A stretch of 64,000 bases of DNA from Candidatus Pantoea formicae (GTDB lineage Bacteria; Pseudomonadota; Gammaproteobacteria; Enterobacterales; Enterobacteriaceae), in contig NZ_VWXD01000005.1 of NCBI RefSeq assembly GCF_011752625.1, positions 1 through 64,000 on the forward strand. The letters run 5' to 3'. A model generated the notes under the pieces. That model did not search any database. It was not told the DNA's origin and saw nothing but the letters and a program-made list of their open reading frames with translations. The position numbers and the translations under genes were made by a program. Shown in pieces: positions 1-10,000 of the stretch. Numbering within the stretch: the stretch's first letter is position 1; the number at the start of each line of letters is the position of its first letter.

Positions 1-60
1 GGTTCCACAGGTGCGAACTTCATCGTGGCGCGGGACAATATCCCATCAGACGCCGTATAG
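1..60 (+). CDS. Possible 3' end of a gene cut by the window edge
   Basis: Frame 1 is open from the first base and ends with TAG at 58-60, giving a 19-residue tail (GSTGANFIVARDNIPSDAV). I do not recognise the family. Twenty open codons could occur by chance, so this is a weak call. It would be convergent with suhB. Confidence 0.3.
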   Translation, partial: GSTGANFIVARDNIPSDAV

Positions 61-131
61 ATTTAAGCAAGCCTCTCGTCATTAATCAAAATCAGGGTTG
101 CAAAAATGGAGGTGACCATAGATTTTTGTGC

Positions 132-935
132 TTAGCGCTTCAGCGCTTCGCTCAGTTCTTCACGCATGGTTGCCAGCATCGCTTTCACAACGCGTGGGTT
201 ACCTGCAACGATGTTTCCAGACATCATGTAGCCATGGTTGCCGGTGAAGTCAGTGACCAGACCGCCCGCTTCACGTACCAGCAATTCACCCGCAGCGAAA
301 TCCCATGGCTTCAGGCCGATCTCAAAGAAACCGTCCACGCGGCCAGCGGCGACGTAAGCCAGATCCAGCGCAGCAGAACCGGTGCGACGGAAATCAGCAC
401 ACTGAGTGAACAGTTTACCAACGATGTTGATGTAAGGGGTCGCGTGCTGTTTCAGCTTGAACGGGAAGCCGGTCGCCAGGATGGTGCCATCCAGGTCGCG
501 CGCAGTGCTGCCACGCAGACGGTAACCGTTGAGCTGTGCGCCCTGGCCGCGTACCGCAGTGAACAGTTCATTGCGCATTGGATCGTAAACCACGGCCACT
601 TCGGTGCGGCCTTTGATGCGCACAGCGATAGAGACAGAGAAGTGTGGTAAACGTTTGATGAAGTTGGTGGTGCCATCCAGCGGATCGATTACCCATTGAA
701 TGTCCTGATCATCGCCCGCCAGCTCACCGCTTTCTTCGGTGACAATAGAGTGCTGCGGGTAAGATTTACGAATGACTTCGATAATCAGACGTTCTGCGTC
801 ACGGTCAACATTCGTTACGAAGTCGTTGCTGCCTTTCTGGCTGGCTTCGACAGCGTCCGGGGTTTCATAATTCTTGGCAATTAAATTTCCGGCCTTGCGC
901 GCTGCGCGCACGGCGATGTTGAGCATCGGATGCAT
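132..935 (-). CDS. suhB: Inositol-1-monophosphatase / NusB-NusG-linked antitermination factor SuhB
   Basis: SuhB is a Mg-dependent phosphatase of the inositol monophosphatase family. In enterics it also acts in the rRNA transcription antitermination complex. The protein starts [18 protein letters not shown] and carries the family's metal-binding motifs: a [10 protein letters not shown] segment, EESG, and DPLDGTTNF in the first half, then [15 protein letters not shown] near the C-terminus. The ATG at 935 gives 267 residues, the usual length; the upstream in-frame ATG at 1001 would add 22 residues with no family resemblance and was not used. It is divergent from trmJ, as in E. coli. Identification is secure; the antitermination role is family knowledge. 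Confidence 0.96.
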   Translation of the reverse strand: MHPMLNIAVRAARKAGNLIAKNYETPDAVEASQKGSNDFVTNVDRDAERLIIEVIRKSYPQHSIVTEESGELAGDDQDIQWVIDPLDGTTNFIKRLPHFSVSIAVRIKGRTEVAVVYDPMRNELFTAVRGQGAQLNGYRLRGSTARDLDGTILATGFPFKLKQHATPYINIVGKLFTQCADFRRTGSAALDLAYVAAGRVDGFFEIGLKPWDFAAGELLVREAGGLVTDFTGNHGYMMSGNIVAGNPRVVKAMLATMREELSEALKR

Positions 936-1055
936 CGGTATCTCTCGCTGGATGTTAAAGAACGGGGAAAACGGCGCGGAGTATATCAGCGTGTTCAGCA
1001 AATGTCCTGCTTTTATGTTAGGATGCGCGCCATCATTTTCTCACCGCTTACTATT

Positions 1056-1799
1056 ATGCTGCAAAATATCCGAATCGTACTGGTAGAAACCTCGCACACC
1101 GGCAACATGGGTTCCGTTGCCCGTGCCATGAAAACCATGGGCTTAACCAACCTTTATCTGGTGAACCCGTTGGTGAAACCTGACTCCCAGGCTATCTCTC
1201 TGGCGGCGGGTGCCAGCGATGTGATCGGCGACGCGAAGATCGTCGATACGCTGGATGAGGCGATTGCCGGTTGTAGTTTAGTGGTGGGCACTAGCGCACG
1301 TTCACGTTCACTGCCTTGGCCAATGCTGGATTCTCGCGAATGCGGTATCAAAAGCGTGGAAGAGGGCCAACAGGCTCCGGTTGCCTTAGTCTTTGGCCGT
1401 GAACGCGTGGGCTTGACCAACGAAGAGTTGCAGAAATGCCACTATCACGTGGCGATTCAGGCTAACCCAGAATACAGCTCACTGAATCTGGCGATGGCGG
1501 TGCAGATCATCGCTTATGAAGTGCGTATGGCATGGCTGGAAGCGCAGGAAAAGGCCAACCCTCAGCCGCAAGAAGAAGAGTCCCCTTATCCTTTAGTGGA
1601 CGATCTGGAGCGTTTCTATCAGCACATTGAAAAGATGATGCTGGACAGCGGGTTTATCCGTGAAGGCACGCCAAGCCAGGTGATGAGCAAACTGCGCCGT
1701 CTCTATACCCGCGCGCGTCCAGAACGTGATGAATTAAACATCTTGCGCGGCATGCTGGCGTCATTCCAAAAGCCTAAAGGTGATAAGGGTAATAGTTGA
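1056..1799 (+). CDS. trmJ: tRNA (cytidine/uridine-2'-O-)-methyltransferase TrmJ
   Basis: TrmJ is a SPOUT-fold enzyme that 2'-O-methylates position 32 of several tRNAs using S-adenosylmethionine. The sequence [20 protein letters not shown] opens the SpoU domain, and the later [14 protein letters not shown] and [15 protein letters not shown] segments are the AdoMet-knot motifs. The ATG at 1056 gives 247 residues, close to E. coli's 246; the longer open frame upstream starts inside the suhB promoter region and was rejected. The stop codon lies inside the first of three tandem IscR-type sites, so trmJ runs directly into the iscR promoter. Confidence 0.96.
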   Translation: MLQNIRIVLVETSHTGNMGSVARAMKTMGLTNLYLVNPLVKPDSQAISLAAGASDVIGDAKIVDTLDEAIAGCSLVVGTSARSRSLPWPMLDSRECGIKSVEEGQQAPVALVFGRERVGLTNEELQKCHYHVAIQANPEYSSLNLAMAVQIIAYEVRMAWLEAQEKANPQPQEEESPYPLVDDLERFYQHIEKMMLDSGFIREGTPSQVMSKLRRLYTRARPERDELNILRGMLASFQKPKGDKGNS

Positions 1800-1865
1800 G
1801 TAAAACAGTTGGTTAAATAGTTGAGTAAATTACTTGGTTAAATAGTTGACCGTTTTACTCAGGAA
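1791..1865 (+). promoter_or_regulatory. Three tandem IscR type-1-like sites in the iscR promoter region
   Basis: Three 25-bp units sit head to tail at 1791-1815, 1816-1840 and 1841-1865, each starting AATAGTTGA. Units 1 and 2 end TTGGTTA; unit 3 ends CTCAGGAA and closely resembles the E. coli iscR site (ATAGTTGACC...TTTACTC..GGAAT). The TTGACC in unit 3 (1846-1851) is a likely -35 box. Unit 1 overlaps the trmJ stop codon. IscR autorepression through such sites is established in E. coli; occupancy here is inferred. Confidence 0.75.
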
Positions 1866-1934
1866 TGGCAGACTGGCGTCAATTCATCAGATAGCCCGCC
1901 GATACCCGGACGGACGCTTACGAGGTTGTATGCT

Positions 1935-2432
1935 ATGAGACTGACATCCAAAGGACGTTATGCCGTTACCGCCATGCTGGACGTTGCACTGCACTCAAAC
2001 GAGGGCCCAGTGCCGTTAGCTGATATTTCTGAGCGTCAGGGCATTTCGCTCTCCTATCTGGAGCAGTTATTCTCGCGTCTGCGTAAGCACGGTTTAGTGG
2101 CCAGCGTTCGTGGTCCAGGCGGTGGTTACCTGTTAGGTAAAGATTCTGGCGCAATTGCGGTAGGTGCTGTCATCACCGCTGTTGACGAATCCGTTGATGC
2201 CACCAAATGCCAGGGCAAAGAAGGTTGCCAGGGTGGCGAGCGTTGCCTGACTCACGTTCTGTGGCGTGACCTGAGCGAGCGTATCAGCGAATTCCTCAAC
2301 AACATCACGCTGGCTGAGCTGGTCAACAACCAAGAGATTCTGGACGTGGCCGATCGCCAAAATATGGCTGATAACCGTCGCTTCCAGCAGCACCGTATGC
2401 AGGACACTATCAACGTTAATCTGCGTGCTTGA
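1935..2432 (+). CDS. iscR: Iron-sulfur cluster-sensing transcriptional regulator IscR
   Basis: IscR is an Rrf2-family regulator that binds a [2Fe-2S] cluster and represses its own operon when loaded; the apo form controls other promoters. The N-terminal winged helix ([19 protein letters not shown]) is intact, and the cluster ligands Cys92, Cys98, Cys104 and His107 are all present in KCQGKEGC...GERCLTH. The start at 1935 matches the conserved MRLTSKGRY; the in-frame ATG at 1926 would add only three residues. At 165 residues it is about three longer than the E. coli protein. The intact ligands suggest that it still senses cluster supply even though iscU, hscBA and fdx are missing downstream. 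Confidence 0.97.
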   Translation: MRLTSKGRYAVTAMLDVALHSNEGPVPLADISERQGISLSYLEQLFSRLRKHGLVASVRGPGGGYLLGKDSGAIAVGAVITAVDESVDATKCQGKEGCQGGERCLTHVLWRDLSERISEFLNNITLAELVNNQEILDVADRQNMADNRRFQQHRMQDTINVNLRA

Positions 2433-2440
2433 TCCCTTCT

Positions 2441-2550
2441 GATCCCCAATCCGTCAAGCTTCAAACTGCCCCCAGCCACTTACGAATGTAAGCGCCTGGG
2501 GATCAGTCACTTGCTTCCTCACTGCATCTTCAAGCATGACGGGTTTAAAC
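2441..2550. repeat. Hairpin-type intergenic repeat, family A (copy 1)
   Basis: The iscR-iscS gap holds an imperfect inverted repeat with outer arms around CCGTCAAGCTTCAAA and TCTTCAAGCATGACGGG, and an inner hairpin CACTTACGAATGTAAG. The same inner motif, in the opposite orientation (GAGCTTACATCAGTAAGTGA), is the centre of the repeats at 54625-54754 and 61663-61855. It separates iscS from iscR by about 175 bp. Confidence 0.6.
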
Positions 2551-2608
2551 TGTAGGGACCGAATCGTGCTATAAAGACGTATGATTTTTTATACGGAGTT
2601 TTAGCGCA

Positions 2609-3778
2609 ATGAAATTACCGATTTACCTGGATTATGCAGCGACGACGCCTGCCGATCCGCGTGTCGCCAACAAAATGATGCAGTTCCTCACTTTGGATGG
2701 CACCTTCGGTAACCCCGCTTCCCGTTCTCACCGTTTTGGCTGGCAGGCTGAAGAAGCCGTTGATGTGGCACGCAATCAGATTGCTGAGCTGGTCAACGCC
2801 GATCCGCGTGAAATCGTCTTTACCTCCGGCGCCACTGAAGCTGACAACCTCGCCATCAAAGGTGCGGCTCAGTTCCATCAGGCGCGTGGCAAACACGTTA
2901 TTACCAGCCAAACCGAACACAAAGCGGTACTAGACAGTTGCCAGCAACTGGAACGCGAAGGCTTTGATGTCACTTATTTACAGCCGGGCAGCGATGGCAT
3001 CGTCACGCCGGCAATGCTGGAAGCCGCATTGCGCGATGACACGGTGCTTGTCTCTCTGATGCATGTGAACAACGAAACCGGCGTGGTGCAGGATATCGCT
3101 GCGTTTGGGGCATTGTGCCGTGCGCGTGACATTCTGTTCCACGTGGATGCCACGCAAAGTGTGGGTAAGTTGCCGATTGATGTCAGCGAACTGCCCGTGG
3201 ATTTGATGTCGTTCTCGGCGCATAAGATTTATGGCCCTAAAGGGATTGGTGCGCTGTGGGTGCGTCGTAAACCGAAATTACATATTGATGCACAGATGCA
3301 CGGTGGCGGCCATGAGCGTGGTATGCGTTCCGGTACGTTGCCGGTGCACCAGATCGTCGGCATGGGCGAGGCGTATCGTATCGCGCGTGAAGAGATGAGC
3401 AGTGAAATGGCGCGTCTTGCGGCATTGCGCCAGCGTCTGTGGCAAGGCATCAGCCAGCTTAAAGATGTGAACATCAACGGTTCACTGGAGCAGGGCGCGC
3501 CAAATATTCTTAACCTCAGTTTTGCTCAGGTTGACGGTGAATCGCTGATTATGGCGCTGAAAGATTTGGCGCTGTCGTCCGGTTCTGCCTGTACCTCGGC
3601 CAGTCTTGAACCCTCTTATGTGCTGCGTGCCATGGGCGTAGAGCAGGCGCTGGCACACAGCTCTCTGCGCTTCTCATTGGGACGTTTCACGACTGAAGAG
3701 GAGATTGATTACGCCATTGAGCTGGTCAACAAAGCGGTCAGTCGTTTGCGGGCGCTTTCACCCGCGACCTCCCGCTAA
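2609..3778 (+). CDS. iscS: Cysteine desulfurase IscS with a replaced, shortened C-terminus
   Basis: IscS is a PLP enzyme that takes sulfur from cysteine as a persulfide and hands it to IscU (clusters), TusA and ThiI (tRNA thiolation, thiamine). The PLP lysine Lys206 ([10 protein letters not shown]) and the persulfide Cys328 ([12 protein letters not shown]) are at E. coli positions, so catalysis should be intact. The protein ends after RLRALSP with ATSR, at 389 residues. From memory, E. coli IscS has 404 and continues with LWEMYK...SIEWAHH, the region that docks IscU. The gene is followed 62 bp later by pepB; iscU, iscA, hscB, hscA, fdx and iscX are absent. I infer that a deletion removed them and trimmed iscS, leaving an IscS for tRNA and cofactor thiolation, with cluster assembly left to another system such as Suf. 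Confidence 0.95.
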   Translation: MKLPIYLDYAATTPADPRVANKMMQFLTLDGTFGNPASRSHRFGWQAEEAVDVARNQIAELVNADPREIVFTSGATEADNLAIKGAAQFHQARGKHVITSQTEHKAVLDSCQQLEREGFDVTYLQPGSDGIVTPAMLEAALRDDTVLVSLMHVNNETGVVQDIAAFGALCRARDILFHVDATQSVGKLPIDVSELPVDLMSFSAHKIYGPKGIGALWVRRKPKLHIDAQMHGGGHERGMRSGTLPVHQIVGMGEAYRIAREEMSSEMARLAALRQRLWQGISQLKDVNINGSLEQGAPNILNLSFAQVDGESLIMALKDLALSSGSACTSASLEPSYVLRAMGVEQALAHSSLRFSLGRFTTEEEIDYAIELVNKAVSRLRALSPATSR

Positions 3779-3788
3779 TTCATGCACC

Positions 3789-3812
3789 CCTTGCGCCGGT
3801 TCTGGCGCAAGG
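3789..3812 (+). other. Perfect 9-bp hairpin at the iscS-pepB junction
   Basis: CCTTGCGCC (3789-3797) and GGCGCAAGG (3804-3812) pair perfectly around a 6-base loop, 11 bases after the iscS stop. There is no T-run after it, so it is not a classical terminator; it could be an mRNA 3'-end stabiliser or a scar of the isc deletion. Confidence 0.6.
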
Positions 3813-3840
3813 TGACACCTAACGCAAACGGAGCCACGCG

Positions 3841-5127
3841 ATGACAACACAACCGATGACAATTACGCTCAGCTCCCAGGCCGCCGATGCGCGCTGGGGT
3901 GAAAAGGCACTGCTGAGCAGCACTGAAAGTGGCATGACTATTCACCTGACTGGCGCCGATGCGCTGATGAGTATCCAGCGCGCGGGGCGCAAGCTGGACG
4001 GTCAGGGGATCCGCCACGTTGCACTGAGCGGCGAAGAGTGGGATCTGGAGAAATGCTGGGCATTCTGGCAGGGCTATCGCAGTCCAAAAGGCAAACGCCA
4101 GGTGGCGTGGCCAGCGCTCAGCGAAAACGATCAGGTAGAATTTGATCGTCGTCTGAAGATCGTTGATTGGGTGCGTGACACCATCAACCTGCCAGCGGAA
4201 GATCTGAGCCCAGAACAGCTGGCACACAGTGCGGTCGATTTGATCAATGAAGTAGGCGGCGATGCTGTCAGCTATCGCATTACTAAAGGCGAAGATCTGC
4301 GCGAGCAAGGCTATGCCGGTATTCACACGGTGGGTCGCGGATCAACGCGCGCGCCGGTGCTGTTAGCACTCGACTTCAACCCAACAGGCGATGAAAACGC
4401 GCCGGTATATGCCTGTCTGGTCGGCAAAGGTATCACTTTCGATACGGGCGGCTACAGCATGAAGCAGAGTGCTTTCATGGACTCAATGAAATCCGATATG
4501 GGCGGAGCCGCAACCGTCACCGGTGCGCTGGCGCTGGCAATTTCTCGTGGCCTGACCAAACGTGTAAAACTGTTCCTGTGCTGTGCGGACAACATGGTCA
4601 GCGGTAACGCGTTCCGCCTTGGCGATATCATTCGCTATCGCAATGGTAAAACCGTTGAAGTGATGAACACTGATGCCGAAGGGCGTCTGGTGCTGGCAGA
4701 TGGTCTGATTGACGCCAGCGAGCAGAATCCAGAGTTGCTGATTGATGCGGCGACCCTGACCGGTGCGGCGAAAACTGCGTTGGGCAACGATTACCACGCG
4801 CTCTTTACCTTCGATGATGTGTTGGCGGAATCGCTTCTCGGCAGTGCAACCGGTGAAAACGAAGCCTTCTGGCGTCTGCCTCTGGCGGAGTTCCACCGTA
4901 GCCATTTGCCGTCTAACTTTGCCGAACTGAACAACATCGCCAGCCCGGCACATGCAGCCGGTGCCAGCAGCGCGGCGGCGTTCCTCTCTTACTTCGTCAG
5001 CAAGTATCAGCAGGGCTGGCTGCACATTGACTGCTCGGCGACCTATCGCAAAAGCGCGGTTGATCAGTGGTCTGCCGGTGCGACCGGTCTGGGTGTGCGT
5101 ACCATCGCCAATCTGTTACTGAAATAG
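3841..5127 (+). CDS. pepB: Aminopeptidase B (leucyl aminopeptidase family M17)
   Basis: PepB is a cytoplasmic two-metal aminopeptidase that finishes peptide breakdown. The M17 signature [14 protein letters not shown] is present, along with [12 protein letters not shown] and SDMGGAATV, which carry metal and catalytic residues. The 428-residue length matches the family (427 in E. coli), and the start ATG has a GGAG about ten bases upstream. In E. coli pepB is the last gene after iscX; here it directly follows iscS, so the isc promoter may now drive it unless the junction hairpin stops transcription. It is followed by a good terminator. Confidence 0.95.
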   Translation: MTTQPMTITLSSQAADARWGEKALLSSTESGMTIHLTGADALMSIQRAGRKLDGQGIRHVALSGEEWDLEKCWAFWQGYRSPKGKRQVAWPALSENDQVEFDRRLKIVDWVRDTINLPAEDLSPEQLAHSAVDLINEVGGDAVSYRITKGEDLREQGYAGIHTVGRGSTRAPVLLALDFNPTGDENAPVYACLVGKGITFDTGGYSMKQSAFMDSMKSDMGGAATVTGALALAISRGLTKRVKLFLCCADNMVSGNAFRLGDIIRYRNGKTVEVMNTDAEGRLVLADGLIDASEQNPELLIDAATLTGAAKTALGNDYHALFTFDDVLAESLLGSATGENEAFWRLPLAEFHRSHLPSNFAELNNIASPAHAAGASSAAAFLSYFVSKYQQGWLHIDCSATYRKSAVDQWSAGATGLGVRTIANLLLK

Positions 5128-5134
5128 TCCCGAT

Positions 5135-5164
5135 AACGGCAGGCGTGAGCTTGCCGTTTTTTTT
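5135..5164 (+). terminator. Rho-independent terminator after pepB
   Basis: AACGGCA (5135-5141) pairs with TGCCGTT (5152-5158) and runs into a stretch of T to 5164, eight bases after the pepB stop. Confidence 0.8.
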
Positions 5165-5177
5165 GGAAAAAAGATAA

Positions 5178-5945
5178 ATGAGTAATCGTCTTGAAGAGGT
5201 GCTGAAGCTGGCCGCCACTGAGCCTGCGCACCGCCCGGAGTTCTTTCAACTGCTGTTGGAATCTGATGTCTGGGTGCCGGGTGAAAGCCCTGCTGAGCAG
5301 TTTGATGCCACCTCGCCCGTGGAGTTACAGCACTGGGAGAAAGAGGGCGGCGGCAGCGTGATCCCGTTCTTCACTTCTGAAGAAGCGATGAGTGAGGCGA
5401 TCAAAGATGAACAGCCCTATTTGCGTTTGCCTGTGCGAACGCTTTTTGAAATGACGCAGGGCGAGAGCTTGTTCCTCAATCCGAAATTACCGGCAGGTAA
5501 AGAGTTTTCGCCGGGCGAGATTGCCCACCTTATCGGTGAAGAGGGCAGCGCACTCAGTCAGCAAACCGTGTTGGAAGGCGGCCATGCGCTCCTTCTGTCG
5601 GAAGTGGCAGAGCCACCTGCGCAGATGATTGATTCACTGACGCAGTTGTTTGCCAAATACAAACAGGTGCGTCGCGCCTATATTGCCAGCATTCGTGAAA
5701 GCGCCACGGAAGAACCCAATCTGCTGATTGGCATCGAAGCGGACAGCAATATCGATGAAATTATTCAGGCGGCAGGCAGTGTGGCAACCGATACTCTGGC
5801 GGATGATGCGCCGATTGATATCTGCGAAGTGGTGAGTGAAGAGAAAGGCGTAAGTCACTTCTTTACCGCCCATATTACGCCGTTTTATGAGCGTCGCTGG
5901 GGCAGTTTCCTGCGTGATTTCAAAGGCAGCCAGCGGATTATTTAA
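5178..5945 (+). CDS. sseB: Enhanced serine sensitivity protein SseB
   Basis: SseB is a cytoplasmic protein of poorly defined role; overexpression makes E. coli sensitive to serine. It opens MSNRLEEVLKLAATEPAHRP and has the family's N-terminal SseB domain followed by a C-terminal domain ending in the conserved YERRWGSFLRDF. It has no signal peptide or membrane segment. The 255 residues match the family. It lies between pepB and the convergent sseA, exactly as in E. coli, but does not share SseA's enzymatic activity despite the name. Confidence 0.92.
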   Translation: MSNRLEEVLKLAATEPAHRPEFFQLLLESDVWVPGESPAEQFDATSPVELQHWEKEGGGSVIPFFTSEEAMSEAIKDEQPYLRLPVRTLFEMTQGESLFLNPKLPAGKEFSPGEIAHLIGEEGSALSQQTVLEGGHALLLSEVAEPPAQMIDSLTQLFAKYKQVRRAYIASIRESATEEPNLLIGIEADSNIDEIIQAAGSVATDTLADDAPIDICEVVSEEKGVSHFFTAHITPFYERRWGSFLRDFKGSQRII

Positions 5946-5955
5946 AGCATCTCTT

Positions 5956-6029
5956 GTAGCGGCGCAATGTATGGCGTATCGGTCAGCCACATTACGGCTT
6001 CAGATACGCGTGATAAATCGCGCCGCTAC
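5956..6029. repeat. Inverted repeat, family B (copy 1), between convergent sseB and sseA
   Basis: GTAGCGGCGC (5956-5965) and GCGCCGCTAC (6020-6029) are perfect 10-bp inverted repeats 54 bp apart; the right arm is preceded by GCGTGATAAATC. Similar TAGCGGCG / GCGCGATAAATCGCGC motifs recur at 39802-39837 and 51817-51832. It may act as a bidirectional transcription end. Confidence 0.6.
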
Positions 6030-6045
6030 GCTTCATGGCAATCTC

Positions 6046-6888
6046 TTACTTCTCAATCGGTAAGTCGTCGCGGCTGCCCCATTCGCCCCAAGAACCGTCA
6101 TACAAGGTCACGTCACGCACACCCAGGGATGTCAACGCCAGAATCACCACCACCGCCGTCACACCTGAACCACAGCTGGCGACAATCGGCTGGTCCAACT
6201 GAATACCTGCTTTCTCAAACAGATCGCGCAGCTCTGCTGCCGGTTTAAGTTCGCCGTTCGCTACCAGATTGTTCCACGGCATATTCAGGCTATTCGGGAT
6301 GTGTCCGCGCAGCAAACCCGGACGCGGTTCATCCACCTCGGCGTTAAAGCGGTTAGCCGCGCGTGCATCAACGATCTGCGCGCCACCTTCATGGCTAATC
6401 AGCAACACGTCGGTCAGGCGTTTAACCTGAGTGTTGTCATACGTCGCTTCAAACTCACCTTCGGGCAAGCTTACTGGGCCGCTCTCAACATCAAAACCAG
6501 CGGCTTTCCAACCTTGCAATCCACCCGCCAGAATGGATACGTTGGCGCAGCCAAAAGCGCGCAACATCCACCAGGCGCGTGGCGCGGAGAACAAGTTGCC
6601 CTCGTCATACACCACCAGATGTTTATCTTGATTGACGCCCAGCTCACGCATCGCCACAGCAAAAGCTTCCGGGCGCGGCATCATATGCGGATAGGCACTG
6701 GTGTGATCGGACAGCGCTTCAATATTGAAGTAAGGCGCATCGGGCAAATGCCCCGCCAGATATTCCGCCTGGATATCACGCACGGCTTCCTGACCAGGCG
6801 GCAACATGCGCGCATCTAAAACCTGCAACGTTTCCTCGGTGTAATGCTCTTTTAACCAATCGGCAGATACAAACAGGGGAGCTGTCAT
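6046..6888 (-). CDS. sseA: 3-mercaptopyruvate sulfurtransferase
   Basis: This is a two-domain rhodanese-fold enzyme that transfers sulfur from 3-mercaptopyruvate to thiol acceptors. The C-terminal active loop CGSGVTA (Cys about residue 239) is the mercaptopyruvate-type sequence, which separates it from thiosulfate sulfurtransferases. The N-terminal domain has VVYDEGNLFSAPRAWWMLR and the linker holds RPGLLRGHIPNSLNMPW. The length of 280 is standard (281 in E. coli). The start is supported by an AGAGG about ten bases upstream. It is divergent from the alpha-2-macroglobulin gene. Confidence 0.95.
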   Translation of the reverse strand: MTAPLFVSADWLKEHYTEETLQVLDARMLPPGQEAVRDIQAEYLAGHLPDAPYFNIEALSDHTSAYPHMMPRPEAFAVAMRELGVNQDKHLVVYDEGNLFSAPRAWWMLRAFGCANVSILAGGLQGWKAAGFDVESGPVSLPEGEFEATYDNTQVKRLTDVLLISHEGGAQIVDARAANRFNAEVDEPRPGLLRGHIPNSLNMPWNNLVANGELKPAAELRDLFEKAGIQLDQPIVASCGSGVTAVVVILALTSLGVRDVTLYDGSWGEWGSRDDLPIEK

Positions 6889-7044
6889 CGCAACAACCTC
6901 TTCTCAATCATCGGAAAGCAGAAAGACCCCAGTGTCCGGGAATGTGAACGCTATCTCAAGGGTATCATTGCTAAAGTGAGCAGGTTGATGTGAAATTGCG
7001 CAGCATACGACTTTTAACCTTTTGGGGCTGGTGAGGGAATTACC

Positions 7045-10000
7045 ATGGCAATACGTGTTAATCGAGTGCTGCTTAGCGTGCTGATCGGCGGGTCACTGTT
7101 AGGCGGCGCTTTGCTGCCTGCGCAGGCAGCAGAGACGCCTGCAGTGCAAAATACGGTGAAAATGCTCTCGGTTATCGATCTTTCCGAGCTGCAACTGGAC
7201 GGTGCGGCGGCGCTGGTGCTGACCTTTAACACAGCGATTGATAGCAAGCAGGATGTTAACGCCCTCGTTCATCTCAGCGATGAGAAAAGCGGTAAGGTCG
7301 ATGGCGGTTGGGAATTGGCGCAGAATGGTAAGGCGTTACGCTTCCGCCATCCTGAACCGTCGCGCAAATTAACCGTCACCGTTGATGCGGGCCTCAAGGC
7401 GGCCGATGGCAGCAGTTTATCCAGCGCTTTCAGTCAGTCGCTTACTACGCGTGATATCCAGCCGATGGTCGGTTTTGCCAGCCGTGGTTCACTGCTCCCA
7501 TTGCGTTTAACGCAGGGATTACCGGTACTGGCGCTCAATGTGAATAACATTGATGTCGATTTCTTCCGGGTGAAAGGTGCCGCACTGGCCGATTTTCTCG
7601 CACAGTGGAATTACGGCAACAACCTCTCGTATTGGGAATCTCGCGACCTGCTGAAAAATGCAGACTTGGTTTACAGCGGGCGATTTGACCTCAATCCAGC
7701 ACGCAATACCCGCGAAAAAATGCAGCTACCGCTGGGCGATGTAGATGCGCTCAAGCAGCCCGGTGTTTATCTGGCGGTTATGAAACAGGCGGGCACCTAT
7801 AACTACACGCAACCGGCGACCCTGTTTACGCTCAGTGACATTGGCCTGTCGCTGCACAGCTTCCCGGACCAATTAGAACTCTTCACCCAGAGTTTAGCCA
7901 ACGGTGCGCCGCTCGATGATGTCAACGTGCAGCTGCTGGATGAGAAAGGCCAGCAGCTGGCGAGCGGCACCAGCGACAGTAACGGTCATCTTCGCCTGCC
8001 CGCCAATGCCAAAGGCAAGCTGCTGCTGGCAACACAGAAAGGTCAGACTTCGCTGATCGATCTCAATCGCCCGGCGCTGGATCTGGCCGAGTTCCCGATT
8101 GATGGCCCGCAAGGCTATGACAAACAGTTCTTTATCTTCGGTCCACGCGATCTCTATCGTCCCGGTGAAACCGTGATCGTGAACGCCTTACTGCGTGATG
8201 CCGATGGTAAGCCATTGCAGCCACAACCGGTGAAAGCCGAAGTGGTCCAGCCGAATGGCGAAGTGACGCAGACATTTGTGTGGCAGCCAGAGAACGGAGT
8301 CTATCAGCAACGTTTTACTTTACCGGTTTCAGCGATGACGGGTGAGTGGACGCTACGTATTAACAATGGCGACAATCAGCCACGCACCTGGCCGTTCCAG
8401 GTGGAAGATTTCCTGCCTGAACGTATGGCGTTGGCACTGAGCAACAGTGAACAGCCTGTTGCACCGGATGCCGCAGTGACCTTTGATGTTGAAGGCCGCT
8501 ATCTCTATGGCGCGCCCGCAGCAGGTAACGAATTGCAAGGGCAGTTGTTCCTGCGACCCGCGCGAGAAGCCGTGGCGGCACTGCCTGGCTATCAATTTGG
8601 TGACATCACCGAAGATCTGAAGCGTAGCCTGGATGATGTTGATGAGAAGCTGGATGAGAGCGGCAAACTGCAGCTGAATGTCGAAAGCAGTTGGGCAGAA
8701 AGCCACTCCCCGCTCAATTTGATCCTGCAAGCCAGTCTGCTGGAAACCGGCGGTCGTCCAGTGACCCGTCGCACCACGCAGTCTATCTGGCCTGCACCCG
8801 CACTGCCGGGGATCCGCCCGCTGTTCAACAGTGAATCGGTTTACGACTACCGCACTGATCGCTATCGCGATGAGCCGACCGTGCCTGAAAACGGTCTGGC
8901 GGAATTCGATGTGGTGTATGCCAACCCGCAAGGGGAGAAGCTGGCCGCACAGGATCTGGATGTGCGCCTGATTCATGAGCGTCGTGACTATTACTGGAGC
9001 TTCTCTGACAGTGAAGGCTGGCAGTCACGTTATGACCAGAAAGATCTGCAAGAAGACGAGCAGCGCATCAACATTACCGCGGGTGGCAGTCAGAAAATCA
9101 GTTTCCCGGTGGAGTGGGGCACTTATCGGCTGGAGGTGCATGCGGGCGATAACATCGTGAGTAGCGTGCGTTTCAATGCGGGTTACTGGTGGCAGGACAA
9201 CACGGATGGCACCGGCGCCTTACGTCCCGATCAGGTCAAACTGAAAATCGATAAAAGCGCCTATCAACCGGGCGATACCGCACATGTCCAGGTGGAATCA
9301 CCGGCAGCGGGCAAAGGCTATTTGATGGTGGAGTCGAGCAGCGGCACGCTGTGGTGGCAACCTTTGGATGTCCCTGCTGGCGGCGCAACCATTGATGTGC
9401 CGATTAATGACAGCTGGAAACGTCACGATCTCTATCTCAGTGCGATTGTGGTGCGCGAGGGTGACAAAGCCAACGGCACGACACCAAAACGGGCAGTGGG
9501 TCTGCTGCATTTGCCGATGGCAACCGAAGCGCGCCGTCTCAATCTGATGATCGATGCGCCCGCTAAAATCCGCCCTGAGCAAACCGTAAAAGTGAAGGTT
9601 AAAGCCAGCCGTGAAGGCGGTGTATTACCGCAACAGGTGCAGGTATTGCTGTCAGCAGTGGACAGCGGCGTGCTGAATATCACGGATTACACCACCCCGA
9701 ATCCATGGGAAGCGTTCTTTGGTCGCAAGCGCTATAACGCCGATCAATACGATGTTTACGGTCAACTGATCGAAGGTGGTGGTAAGCTGGCCGCGCTGCG
9801 CTTCGGTGGCGATGGAGACGATGCTGATGCGCTGTCTCGTGGCGGCAAAAAGCCGGTCACGGATGTGCAGATTGTGGCGCAACAGCTGCAACCGGTGACG
9901 CTGGACGCGAACGGAGAAGGCACGCTGGAGCTACCGATCCCGGCATTCAATGGCGAGTTGCGCTTGATGGCGCAGGTATGGAGCGCAGACAGCTTTGGAT

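Noticed and set aside
3779..3840. Cryptic iscU or fdx remnant
   Set aside because: The 62 bases contain only a hairpin and the pepB ribosome site; no codons of either gene can be recognised.
6301..6819. 172-residue open frame on the plus strand
   Set aside because: It lies antisense inside sseA, whose motifs and length are clear.
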